DNA of 64,000 nucleotides from contig NZ_RBZM01000008.1 in the NCBI RefSeq assembly GCF_003628305.1, positions 186,001 to 250,000 on the forward strand. Reading direction: 5' to 3'. Position 1 is the stretch's first letter. Each line of letters begins with the position of its first letter. The notes beneath the pieces were generated by a model that saw nothing but the letters and a program-made list of their open reading frames with translations, was not told the DNA's origin and made no database searches. Origin of the DNA: Cohnella endophytica. GTDB lineage: Bacteria > Bacillota > Bacilli > Paenibacillales > Paenibacillaceae. Made by a program: the position numbers and the translations under genes. Shown here in pieces: positions 49,531 to 56,790 of the stretch.

Positions 49531-51363
49531 GTGGACATCAGAAACTCGATGTCGTTGTTGCTCTTTCTCGCGACGGCGCTGATGGGGTTCGTGTCTTACT
49601 TGTCATACCGGAAGCGTCACTTACGCGTTTCCCGGACGATGATCTTCGTGATGCTGGCGGCAGCATTTTACTCTTTCGGATACGCGTTCGAAATTCTGAG
49701 CACTACATTGCGGGGTACGAGAATCGCCCTCCAGATCGAATATATCGGCATTCCGTTCGTAACGGCGTTCTGGCTGCTGTTAGTCATTCAATTTACCGGC
49801 GGAGCGGCGGCTCGGCTCCGAAAAAGGTACCTGATCTTGCTTTTCGTCATACCGGTCATCACCTTTCTCTCCCACCTCACCAATGAGTGGCATCATCTCT
49901 TCTATAGAGAGTACGTGTTGAGCGAGAGCGACGGGGATCCGATCTATATGACGATTAAAGGTCCGCTGTACCGGTTGCACGGATTTTACAACTATCTCGT
50001 TCTGATCTTCGGCACCGTATTGTTCGTCCCCATGTACTTGCGTTCGTTGCCCGTGGTGCGCAAACAGATCCTCATCCTCATTCTGGGCGCGATGGCTCCC
50101 TTGCTCTTTAATTTTGCGTATCTGTTCGATCGGACCATCGATTATACGCCATTCGGCTTCGCGGTGTCGGGCCTCGCGTATGTATGGGGAATTTTCCGGT
50201 TCGACCTGCTCCGCTTGACGCCGCTTGCATTTGCCAAAGTATTCGAAACGATCGGAGACGGCGTCGTCCTGCTCGATTACGAAGGCAGGATCGTAAGCTA
50301 CAACGGGGCTGCGGAGAAGGTGTTTCCAGAGCTTTCCTCGGCTCCGAGCCCCGCATACGGCAAGGATGTTCTGTCGGGTCACCCGGATTTGCTAAGACGG
50401 ATCGATGTGTCGAACACTCGGGATGAACGCTTCCCGTTCAGTCGTTCACATGCCGACCGGGACAGGCATTACATTTGCAGTTTATCCTTTATTTACGAGA
50501 ACGGAGGAATAACGCCTGTCGGTAAAATAATGATGTTCAACGAGATCACGGAGCTAAAGGAGAACGAGGAACGGTTACGCGAGAACGCCCGTCAACTATC
50601 CCAACTGAACGCGTTCAAGGATAAGCTGTTCACTGTCATGGCTCATGACATACGCGATCCGATCGCGCTCCTGGTCAGCTTGACCGAGCTGCTGGAAGAA
50701 GAGCCGACGGATACCGACATCGCGCAGGCTGAAGTGTTTCACGAAATCAAACGGCAAGTGAGCGGCACGTTCCATCTCGTCGACAATCTGCTGGACTGGT
50801 ATCGCAGCCAGAACGGTAAAATCGCTTTTCGGCCATCGGCGTGGAATGTACAACAGGTCGTCAGGCAAGCTCTGTCCCTTGCGGGCGCCAGAGCGGGAAT
50901 GAAGCAAATCCGCATGACGGAGCATATTGACGAGACGCTGGCGGTGAACGCGGACAAGGAGATGTTGGATCTTATTCTCCGCAACTTGCTTTCGAACGCC
51001 ATTAAATATACGGACGTGGGAGGAATAATCGAGATCGGAGCATCCCGGGAAGGGAGTCTGGTCAAAGTATCCGTGAGAGACAACGGGAGAGGGATCGACG
51101 AGGAGACGGCCAAGGCACTGCGGCAAGAAGAAATGTTCTTCAAGGAGCCGCGCTTCGAGAATGGGGGGGACGGCGGCGAGATGAGGTTCGGACTGGTGCT
51201 GACCCGCGAGTTCCTCCGTATTCACGGGGGCGGTCTTCAATTCGAGAGCGAACCCGGACAGGGGACGACATTCTTATTCACGTTACCCGGCGCGCTAGGC
51301 GGCGGGGGAACGAACGAAAGCGAACGAACGGCGGTGAAAGTATATGAAAGTCATATTGGTTGA
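49531..51363 (+). CDS. sensor histidine kinase with N-terminal 7TM domain
   Basis: A 610-residue kinase starting at GTG 49531, eight bases after AAAGGAGG. An in-frame ATG at 49495 has no such site. Seven membrane helices (about 1-220; histidine-kinase N-terminal 7TM type) precede a PAS-like domain (about 230-345), a HisKA helix with the phosphoacceptor in FTVMAHDIRDPIALLVS, and HATPase_c (LLSNAIKYTD, DNGRGI, GLVLTREFLRIHGG). It overlaps its response regulator by 20 bases. The ligand is unknown, but 7TM sensors of this kind are thought to bind membrane-associated or small diffusible molecules. Confidence 0.9.
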   Translation: MDIRNSMSLLLFLATALMGFVSYLSYRKRHLRVSRTMIFVMLAAAFYSFGYAFEILSTTLRGTRIALQIEYIGIPFVTAFWLLLVIQFTGGAAARLRKRYLILLFVIPVITFLSHLTNEWHHLFYREYVLSESDGDPIYMTIKGPLYRLHGFYNYLVLIFGTVLFVPMYLRSLPVVRKQILILILGAMAPLLFNFAYLFDRTIDYTPFGFAVSGLAYVWGIFRFDLLRLTPLAFAKVFETIGDGVVLLDYEGRIVSYNGAAEKVFPELSSAPSPAYGKDVLSGHPDLLRRIDVSNTRDERFPFSRSHADRDRHYICSLSFIYENGGITPVGKIMMFNEITELKENEERLRENARQLSQLNAFKDKLFTVMAHDIRDPIALLVSLTELLEEEPTDTDIAQAEVFHEIKRQVSGTFHLVDNLLDWYRSQNGKIAFRPSAWNVQQVVRQALSLAGARAGMKQIRMTEHIDETLAVNADKEMLDLILRNLLSNAIKYTDVGGIIEIGASREGSLVKVSVRDNGRGIDEETAKALRQEEMFFKEPRFENGGDGGEMRFGLVLTREFLRIHGGGLQFESEPGQGTTFLFTLPGALGGGGTNESERTAVKVYESHIG

Positions 51364-52498
51364 CGATGAGCCGGTCATGCACTTGATCATGCGTAAAATG
51401 CTCGTCAAATATCCCGAACTGCAGATAGTGGGTACTTTCCCGGATACGCATGCCGCGGCGACGTTCCTGAGCGACAATGCCGACGTCGAGCTGGCGTTCG
51501 TGGACATCTCCATGCCGGGAGACAGCGGGCTGACGTTCGCGGCCAAGCTGGACAATGCGGGTAGCAAGACTCAGATCGTGTTCGTCACCTCTCACAAGGA
51601 TTTCGCCTTGGAAGCGTACGAGCTGTCGGTGCTCGACTACTTGGTGAAGCCGGTGACGCAGGAACGACTGGAACGGACGATCCAACGCGCGTTGGCGAAC
51701 CGCAAATCCGAGCGTTCGGCGCATGCGGAGAACTCGACTGCTCGGGAGACGAATGGCGGAATAAGCATTGCCACGTTAGGCGACTTTTTCGTGCGAAACG
51801 GCACGGGGCGCGTGAAATGGATCTCAAGCAAAAGCGCGGAGTTATTCGCCTATTTGCTCATAAATCGAGGCAGATGGATATCCCGTTCGCGACTTATCGC
51901 GGATATATTCGCGGGGATGATCGACATAAACGCGGACAAATACTTGAACACGACCGTCTATCAACTGCGCAAATCGTTGGAGCCTCTAGGGCTGCGGGAG
52001 TCGGTTCGCTCGGAGAACGACGGTTACGCGTTGGAACTGGACGGAGCCGTTATCGATTACGAGGAATTCGAGCTGCGATCTGGGAAACTAGGGAGCATCG
52101 AAGCCGACGACGTCGAAGAAGCGCTGGAAGTAGAAAGGCTGTATACCGGAGATTTGTTCGGCAGCAAGGCATACGTATGGGCCATCCATGAGACGGAACG
52201 CCTGGTCGAGCGGTATGTTTCTTTCGTCAAAAGATTAGCAGAGACCCTCCTGGCCCTTCGGAACGGACCCGCAGCGTCGAAGCTTCTGCTGAAGCTGCAT
52301 GCCCGTTACCCACTCGACGAATCGGTCGTCGGCTTGCTCATGAAGCTGCGCGCGCAGGACGGCGACAAGAAAGGTTTAACTGCCCAGTATACAGACTATG
52401 TCAAACTCTTGAGCAGAGAACTTGGCATTCGTCCGTCTAAGGGGCTGCTTCTGCTCTATGATTCGCTAGTTAGCAGTCTTTCCGAAGAGGTTAAGTAA
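51344..52498 (+). CDS. response regulator with REC, winged-helix and BTAD (SARP-like) domains
   Basis: A 384-residue regulator. The receiver domain (1-~120) has Asp54 in LAFVDISMPGDSG and Lys in DYLVKPVTQ. An OmpR-like winged helix (about 140-235; FAYLLINRGRWISRSRLIADIF) and a bacterial transcriptional activation domain (about 240-380; DLFGSKAYVWAIHETERL onward) follow. The start overlaps the kinase gene. No target genes are obvious locally. The next gene encodes a SUFU-domain protein. Confidence 0.9.
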   Translation: MKVILVDDEPVMHLIMRKMLVKYPELQIVGTFPDTHAAATFLSDNADVELAFVDISMPGDSGLTFAAKLDNAGSKTQIVFVTSHKDFALEAYELSVLDYLVKPVTQERLERTIQRALANRKSERSAHAENSTARETNGGISIATLGDFFVRNGTGRVKWISSKSAELFAYLLINRGRWISRSRLIADIFAGMIDINADKYLNTTVYQLRKSLEPLGLRESVRSENDGYALELDGAVIDYEEFELRSGKLGSIEADDVEEALEVERLYTGDLFGSKAYVWAIHETERLVERYVSFVKRLAETLLALRNGPAASKLLLKLHARYPLDESVVGLLMKLRAQDGDKKGLTAQYTDYVKLLSRELGIRPSKGLLLLYDSLVSSLSEEVK

Positions 52499-52521
52499 CT
52501 TTTTATTGGAGATGAGCGAAT

Positions 52522-53256
52522 ATGACGAAAGAATACACCAAAGCGGGGGATCCCGTATATCGATACGACGCCAAGGATTCCGAGTGGACACCGCCGACTT
52601 ATGGAGAAGAAGGCTGGAGCGAGAAAATCGAAGAGCATTTCGAGAAGCATTACGGAACCGTGGAGACCGTTCTTCATGAAATCATGTCGGACTTGATTCA
52701 TGTCGATGTCCATCATATTAAACCGACGGAACGTCATCCCTACCATGTCTTGTTCACGACGGGGATGAGTTACCTGCCCATGAATGCGCCAGAGGGGAGG
52801 GAGGATTACAGATTTGCGGAGTTGATGGTATGTTTGCCATCGGATTGGCCGATATCGGATGCTGCTTTCGAGAATCCCGATCATTATTGGCCTGTCTATT
52901 GGTTGAAAATGCTGGCCAGACTTCCTCACGAACATGATACGTGGCTAGGGCAGGGACATACGATTCCTAACGGAGATCCAGCGGAACCCCTCTCCGGCGC
53001 AACGAATCTGAACGGAATCATTCTACTTCCTCCTATTCGTGTCAGCCAAGAATTCCATACGTTACAAATAGACGAAGAGCGTTGCGTTCATTTTTACTGC
53101 CTTGTTCCCCTTTTCGGCGAGGAAATGCAATTCAAGCTAGACGAAGGCTCCGACGCGCTTTTGGATAAGTTCGATAAATATCAATTGAATGAAGTAGTGG
53201 ACTTGAAAAGAAAGAATACTTGCAAGCGCTCGTTCTTTTCGAGGTGGAGGAGTTAG
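52522..53256 (+). CDS. suppressor-of-fused (SUFU) domain protein
   Basis: A 244-residue protein with the bacterial SUFU domain: IEEHFEKHYGTVETVLHEIMSDLIHVDVHHIKPTERHPYHVLFTTGMSYLPMN, followed by AELMVCLPSDWP and a WPVYWLKMLARLPHEHDTWLGQGHTIPNGDP segment. In bacteria this domain is found alone and as an immunity protein against polymorphic toxins. No toxin gene is adjacent here. It follows the response regulator by 23 bases and converges on the WYL genes with one base between stop codons. Confidence 0.85.
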   Translation: MTKEYTKAGDPVYRYDAKDSEWTPPTYGEEGWSEKIEEHFEKHYGTVETVLHEIMSDLIHVDVHHIKPTERHPYHVLFTTGMSYLPMNAPEGREDYRFAELMVCLPSDWPISDAAFENPDHYWPVYWLKMLARLPHEHDTWLGQGHTIPNGDPAEPLSGATNLNGIILLPPIRVSQEFHTLQIDEERCVHFYCLVPLFGEEMQFKLDEGSDALLDKFDKYQLNEVVDLKRKNTCKRSFFSRWRS

Positions 53257-53257
53257 T

Positions 53258-54061
53258 TTAATCCCCAACCCCATACCGACCAAGAGCCTTCGCCGCTGAC
53301 TCCCGCATGCGACGCTTAAGATGCTCGCCTTCCACGATCTTCACCCGCAGCCCGAGAAACCGGACTTTGGACAATAAAAACTCGCTTTCGTCCGACTGGC
53401 AGGTCACATGGATTCGGTACAGGTTCGACTCTTCGTCGTAGCTTACGGTTTTCTCGAAGCAGGAGAAGGAGTACAGAATCCGCGACAGCTCGGCATTGTA
53501 CGTCCGGTTAACCTCGATGACGGCCTGCTCCTTGCGCTTATCCAGCAAGTCCACAATTTCGTCCTTAATGACATTAGCTCGATCGGCGGCTATTTCTAAC
53601 TCTTCAACAGCCACGACATTTTGCAGCTTCGTGGACATGAGCGCATGCTGTCGAGTGTTGTACCAGAGCAGGTACCATTCCCGCTTCACCATCGAGTATT
53701 CCAGCTTGTAGGGGAGGCCGGATTGGTTCGTCTTCACGCCGCCATGCTTGATGCGATAAGTTAGACGAATGCCTTCGCGGCGCATGATGATTCGGCGGAG
53801 CACGCGAAGAAGCGGATGGTACACTTGCCTTTCCCGGCTCTTGGCTTTCTCTACGATGATCTCGCGGATGTCGGTCGAAGCTTCGTCAACCAGCAATTGA
53901 CGGAGCCTGTTCAGCGTCCCCGAATCAAAGGCTTCAGCCGAAGCCGAATGCTCGAGCATCGTTCTGAGCCACGATCGTTCCTGCGAAGTCAAAGCGAAGG
54001 ATCCCGTTTCATCGAGGCGGGAGATGACTTGGTAGTTAAATATTTTCTCGAATGGATTCAT
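53258..54061 (-). CDS. WYL-domain transcriptional regulator (second of a pair)
   Basis: A 267-residue protein. I chose ATG 54061, which lies inside the end of the preceding WYL gene (26-base overlap). A longer frame to 54259 would overlap that gene much further. The N-terminal ~90 residues are helical (FALTSQERSWLRTMLEHS). The WYL region contains VKREWYLLWYNTRQHALMSTKLQNV with the W-Y-L triad, and a C-terminal WCX-like extension ends near GRYGVGD. A clear N-terminal helix-turn-helix is lacking, so it may act together with the first WYL protein. WYL domains sense nucleic-acid or nucleotide ligands in several systems and often control RNA-repair and phage-defence loci. Confidence 0.85.
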   Translation of the reverse strand: MNPFEKIFNYQVISRLDETGSFALTSQERSWLRTMLEHSASAEAFDSGTLNRLRQLLVDEASTDIREIIVEKAKSRERQVYHPLLRVLRRIIMRREGIRLTYRIKHGGVKTNQSGLPYKLEYSMVKREWYLLWYNTRQHALMSTKLQNVVAVEELEIAADRANVIKDEIVDLLDKRKEQAVIEVNRTYNAELSRILYSFSCFEKTVSYDEESNLYRIHVTCQSDESEFLLSKVRFLGLRVKIVEGEHLKRRMRESAAKALGRYGVGD

Positions 54062-55361
54062 AGTAACCCTGAATCTCCTTCCACTCCGCGATGAACTCCT
54101 TGCGAAGCCAAGCAGGCTCCAATACCTCGCAGCTAGAGCCGAAGCTTCGCAGCCACGGTTTGATTTCGTATATCCCGTTAACCGTGATCTCGAATAAGAA
54201 AGTCGTATCCGATTCCTCCGTGATCGTTCCCCATTGTCCCTGAGCCTCGACCCTCTCACGAACGAAATTCGCTCCGGATCGGTCCGGGTTATAGAAGCGA
54301 ACGGCTACCTTCAAAGGCCTGAGCGTGTCCGTGACCCAGCTGTATTTCATCTGCTCTTCGATTTTATCGAGCTTCTGAACGAATTCTTCTTCCGGAACGG
54401 ACTCTCCCTCTTCGATCTGAGTAAGGCCCTCCATGCGGAATTTCATCGTTCCTTGCCTCGCGTTATGCCCGACAAGATACCATCTCCCGTACTGATGGTC
54501 ATACACGACGCGAAGAGGAAGCAGCGTCTCCGTAATGCCTTCCGTTTCCCGCTCGAACAAGGGATTCGTATTCTGCGAGGCATAGCTCTTGGCCCTCTTA
54601 GGGGACAAGTAGAGGAAGCGAAGCTTTTTCCGCTGGCGAATCGCCCTGAAAATCGTGTACAAATGCGCTTCGTCCAAAATGCGCGAATGGTAGTGGTACT
54701 TGTAGAGATGGGTGTCGGCGACATCCGGGTTATAGTCCCGTTTCCGCAACGCTTTCTTAAGCGTATCCCGGAGCAGATAACCCTGAACGGAAGGGACTTG
54801 CGTATTGGCCATAACGTCGACGTAGTCGTAGAGATCCATCAGCTCTTCGTCGGACAGTTGATCGATCAGATCGTTCGCGGCTTTGTACCGATAGGGACGT
54901 CCCCCGGCGCAACGGATAATTACGCCGACTTCTTCCAAGTACTTGAGGTCGCCGCGAACGGTTTTCTCGTCGGGACACGGATAATCCACTGGCATCGTCT
55001 CGTTGCACCTATCCAACGTTTCTTTCGCGGTTAACTCTTCACCTTGCAAGGCGCCCAATATGATGGATAGTCGCACGCTCTCGGACTCTTTAAGCGATTT
55101 CGCCCGGAAAAGGAAAAGCAACAACGGATCGGCCGACTCGTAGTGATTGTAACGAAGGCCTTCCGAAAGCTCGACGCCCTGTTCCAAGGGGAGGCGCTGC
55201 TGGTGGGTGCTCATCATTTCTTTAAGATATCGCAATGTTTTATCGTAAGTATGAACGGAGATTCCTAAGCGCGCGGCGAACTGTTGCCTGCTGTATGCTC
55301 CGCCGGCAAGCGATAGCAAACGCAGGAATTGAATTTCCTTATCAAAGCTTTCCCGAGCCAC
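54036..55361 (-). CDS. WYL-domain transcriptional regulator (first of a pair)
   Basis: A 441-residue protein. GTG 55361 is preceded by GGGGGAA and gives the N-terminus of a helix-turn-helix (IQFLRLLSLAGGAYSRQQFAARLGISVHTYDKTLRYLKE). The frame is open further upstream to 55481 but without a good site. A second helix-turn-helix-like region (PCPDEKTVRGDLKYLEEVGVI) precedes the WYL domain (YDHQYGRWYLVGHNARQGTMKFRMEGL) and a C-terminal WCX domain ending EWKEIQGYYESIRENI. It is divergent from the tRNA/RNA-repair cluster, so it is the probable regulator of that operon, responding to damaged RNA or nucleotides (inference). Confidence 0.88.
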   Translation of the reverse strand: MARESFDKEIQFLRLLSLAGGAYSRQQFAARLGISVHTYDKTLRYLKEMMSTHQQRLPLEQGVELSEGLRYNHYESADPLLLFLFRAKSLKESESVRLSIILGALQGEELTAKETLDRCNETMPVDYPCPDEKTVRGDLKYLEEVGVIIRCAGGRPYRYKAANDLIDQLSDEELMDLYDYVDVMANTQVPSVQGYLLRDTLKKALRKRDYNPDVADTHLYKYHYHSRILDEAHLYTIFRAIRQRKKLRFLYLSPKRAKSYASQNTNPLFERETEGITETLLPLRVVYDHQYGRWYLVGHNARQGTMKFRMEGLTQIEEGESVPEEEFVQKLDKIEEQMKYSWVTDTLRPLKVAVRFYNPDRSGANFVRERVEAQGQWGTITEESDTTFLFEITVNGIYEIKPWLRSFGSSCEVLEPAWLRKEFIAEWKEIQGYYESIRENI

Positions 55362-55401
55362 GCTTGTTCCCCCAACTCTGTCGCGAACTAGTATGCCTTC
55401 T

Positions 55402-55407
55402 ATTGTA
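55402..55407 (-). promoter_or_regulatory. -10 element for the WYL gene pair
   Basis: TACAAT on the minus strand lies about 40 bases before the GTG start. No strong -35 was seen. A near-dyad GGTAA-TATTT-TTAACC (about 55432-55448) upstream could be an operator. Confidence 0.35.
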
Positions 55408-55533
55408 ACAAGCTTGGATGTTGGAGAAAATGGTAATATTTTTAACCGTCGCCATACTTTCACCCTGTTCGCAAGCCGCATATTCGGCGAAAATCAGGTT
55501 GTGAAGATCACCGTTATTTATGGAAGTTAATGG

Positions 55534-55563
55534 TTGACGTTGTTGAGTAAACGGTGTTAGGAT
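55534..55563 (+). promoter_or_regulatory. sigma-A promoter reading toward the RNA-repair island
   Basis: TTGACG (55534-55539) and TAGGAT (55558-55563) are spaced by 18 bases. Transcription would start near 55570, ahead of a small ORF. Confidence 0.55.
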
Positions 55564-55601
55564 AAGCAACAATACATTCCAATGAAAAGAGGTGCAGGAG
55601 C

Positions 55602-55766
55602 ATGCTAGAGATGAATCGAATCGAGAGAACGAGCAAACCGGCTCATGAAGAACATCCGATTAGCATTCAGCGTTTAGAGAAGCACGACTCCTGTATCCAA
55701 TCTCATACCGGCATTCTTTGCAGACGCAGGTACCCTTCGGTCCGTCGGTTGTGTCATACAACTTGA
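55602..55766 (+). CDS. small ORF (54 aa), function unknown
   Basis: ATG 55602 is preceded by AAGAGGTGCAGGAG, has a promoter 40 bases upstream and a terminator 34 bases after the stop, so a short transcript is likely. The predicted 54-residue peptide begins MLEMNRIERTSKPAHEEH and has three cysteines in its second half. I recognise no family. The antisense strand also has an open frame with a CxCxxC motif, so coding strand is uncertain. The transcript could also be a non-coding RNA. Confidence 0.4.
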   Translation: MLEMNRIERTSKPAHEEHPISIQRLEKHDSCIQSHTGILCRRRYPSVRRLCHTT

Positions 55767-55799
55767 CCCGGCGATAGGTTCCAATAGAAGCGTACTCGC

Positions 55800-55829
55800 A
55801 AAGACTGCTGATGCTCAGCGGTCTTTTTC
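55800..55829 (+). terminator. intrinsic terminator after the 54-codon ORF
   Basis: AAAGACTGCTGA (55800-55811) pairs with TCAGCGGTCTTT (55815-55826, one G-U) around a 3-base loop, followed by T residues. Confidence 0.85.
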
Positions 55830-55942
55830 TATGGCTGATTAGCCGTGGGGAAGGACATGGGCAGAGGGAGTCTTTTTTGATCCCTTCCAAAGTACATATT
55901 GCAATATCCGTTTCAAGAATATAACCGAGAGAGGTGATTAGG

Positions 55943-56086
55943 ATGACAAAAAATAAGCAGCGGCATATTCGGATGGCTCCGCGGGAGAAACATCGGGAGA
56001 CGATTGTTCAGGATAGCCGATTCGCGAAAGAGAGGTTTGGTCTGCCGGAATACCGGAATGGACGTCCTTTACCACCCGATGGGTGA
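55943..56086 (+). CDS. small basic protein (47 aa), function unknown
   Basis: ATG 55943 follows AGAGAGGTGATTAGG. The 47-residue product begins MTKNKQRHIRMAPREKHRET and ends FGLPEYRNGRPLPPDG. It is Arg/Lys/His-rich with no membrane segment or signal. A highly basic small protein directly before a tRNA cluster and an RNA-repair operon could be RNA-binding, but this is inference. I recognise no family. Confidence 0.5.
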   Translation: MTKNKQRHIRMAPREKHRETIVQDSRFAKERFGLPEYRNGRPLPPDG

Positions 56087-56113
56087 AGAGGAGTCGCCTC
56101 CTTACGTGAATCG

Positions 56114-56190
56114 AGCTATCCGGAGTCCGGAAATTTCCTTCCCTGCAATCGAGCAGGGGGAGACGCCGGCTGACGGATAGCTTTTATTAT
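56114..56190 (+). ncRNA. candidate structured RNA (bulged hairpin with 3' U tract)
   Basis: The terminal stem AGCTATCCG (56114-56122) with CGGATAGCT (56174-56182) is followed by TTTTATTATTT. Inside, separated by a small G/GA internal loop, AG-T-CCGG pairs with CCGGCT, and TTCCCTGC pairs with GCAGGGGG around a six-base loop. An imperfect, bulged long helix with a 3' U run is the general shape of Y RNAs that bind Ro60/Rsr, and an rsr-type gene lies 930 bases downstream. It could equally be a branched terminator for the 47-aa gene. Confidence 0.4.
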
Positions 56191-56200
56191 TTAATGGCAT

Positions 56201-56276
56201 GGAGATCATGGCGAAAAGGCGAACGCGGCGGACTGTGAATCCGCAAGTACCAGTTCGAGTCTGGTTGGTCTCCCCA
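56201..56276 (+). tRNA. tRNA-His (GTG anticodon)
   Basis: Folds canonically. G-1 at 56201 pairs with C73. The acceptor stem is GAGATCA/TGGTCTC, the D stem is GCG/CGC, and the anticodon stem GCGGA/TCCGC has loop CTGTGAA (GTG). The T arm is ACCAG-TTCGAGT-CTGGT, and an encoded CCA ends at 56276. The extra G-1:C73 pair is specific to tRNA-His. Confidence 0.88.
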
Positions 56277-56290
56277 ATACTTCTAACCAT

Positions 56291-56365
56291 GGATGGGCGT
56301 TATCAAATAGGTTGCCTGAACGGGCGGCCGACAGATCGGCGGGACATTCCTGCTCCTATCCTCCA
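56291..56365 (+). ncRNA. degenerate tRNA-like element (75 nt, acceptor stem plus TCCA)
   Basis: GGATGGG pairs over seven positions with CCTATCC, followed by T and CCA at exactly tRNA length. A T-arm-like stem (GGCGG with CTGCT, 7-base loop GACATTC) is present, but the loop lacks TTCRA and no proper anticodon arm forms. It lies exactly between the His and Pro tRNA genes. It may be a decayed tRNA or an engineered-looking decoy. Confidence 0.4.
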
Positions 56366-56366
56366 T

Positions 56367-56444
56367 CGGGACGTAGCTCAGCTTGGCTAGAGCGCTTGCC
56401 TTGGAAGCAAGAGGCCGCAGGTTCGAATCCTGCCGTTCCGACCA
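56367..56444 (+). tRNA. tRNA-Pro (TGG anticodon)
   Basis: Acceptor CGGGACG/CGTTCCG (one G-U), D arm GCTC/GAGC, anticodon stem CTTGC/GCAAG with loop CTTGGAA (TGG), T arm GCAGG-TTCGAAT-CCTGC, A73 and encoded CCA. The body resembles Bacillota tRNA-Pro. Position 37 is A rather than the G37 expected in tRNA-Pro. Confidence 0.82.
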
Positions 56445-56447
56445 CCT

Positions 56448-56524
56448 GGCGTGGTGGTGAAACTGGAGAACACACGGGCCTTTCACGTCCGGATTTGCGG
56501 GTTCGAGCCCCGTCCACGTCGCCA
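56448..56524 (+). tRNA. tRNA-Glu (TTC anticodon)
   Basis: Acceptor GGCGTGG/CCACGTC (one G-U), D stem GTG/CAC, anticodon stem CGGGC/GTCCG with loop CTTTCAC (TTC), T arm GCGGG-TTCGAGC-CCCGT, G73 and encoded CCA. It starts 3 bases after the preceding tRNA. Confidence 0.85.
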
Positions 56525-56527
56525 AAC

Positions 56528-56603
56528 AGGGACATAGTTCAGCAGGTAGAACACTCGACTGATATTCGAGAGGCGGCCGGTTCGATTCCGGCTGTCCCTA
56601 CCA
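56528..56603 (+). tRNA. tRNA-Ile (GAT anticodon)
   Basis: Acceptor AGGGACA/TGTCCCT (perfect), D arm GTTC/GAAC, anticodon stem CTCGA/TCGAG with loop CTGATAT (GAT), T arm GCCGG-TTCGATT-CCGGC, A73 and CCA. Confidence 0.88.
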
Positions 56604-56720
56604 AAATTTGTTGAAATAATTGTCGCTCGTCATACTTCCGCCATGTTCGGAAGGCCGGGATTAAGCGAAGATAAGAGCAAGAAGCCGATGCCGCAAGGCA
56701 GGGCGCAAGATAACGAAATC

Positions 56721-56790
56721 GTTGAGGCGTATGGAAGGGTTACTTCGACTTCTAATCGGCTTGTCGTTGGTTCGAGTCCAACTCCCGACG
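56721..56790 (+). tRNA. tRNA-Arg-like (TCT anticodon), truncated, no CCA
   Basis: A T arm GTTGG-TTCGAGT-CCAAC and anticodon loop CTTCTAA (TCT) on a short stem TCGA/TCGG are clear. The acceptor GTTGAGG/TCCCGAC has an A-C mismatch and two wobbles, the D arm is only GTA/TAC, and no CCA is encoded. At 70 bases it is shorter than a normal tRNA. It may be a degenerate tRNA or part of a larger tRNA-like RNA, since GCCGGGA at 56654-56660 pairs equally well with the same 3' strand. Confidence 0.5.

Noticed and set aside
55660..55890. Minus-strand 76-codon frame with a CxCxxC motif opposite the 54-aa ORF
   Set aside because: It would begin at TTG without a ribosome site, and the plus strand has a promoter, ribosome site and terminator around its own ORF. 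Mentioned only as an alternative.
56721..56790. Amber-suppressor tRNA that could read the hen1 TAG
   Set aside because: The loop CTTCTAA contains CTA, but the stem that would place CTA at positions 34-36 does not pair. The best fold gives anticodon TCT.
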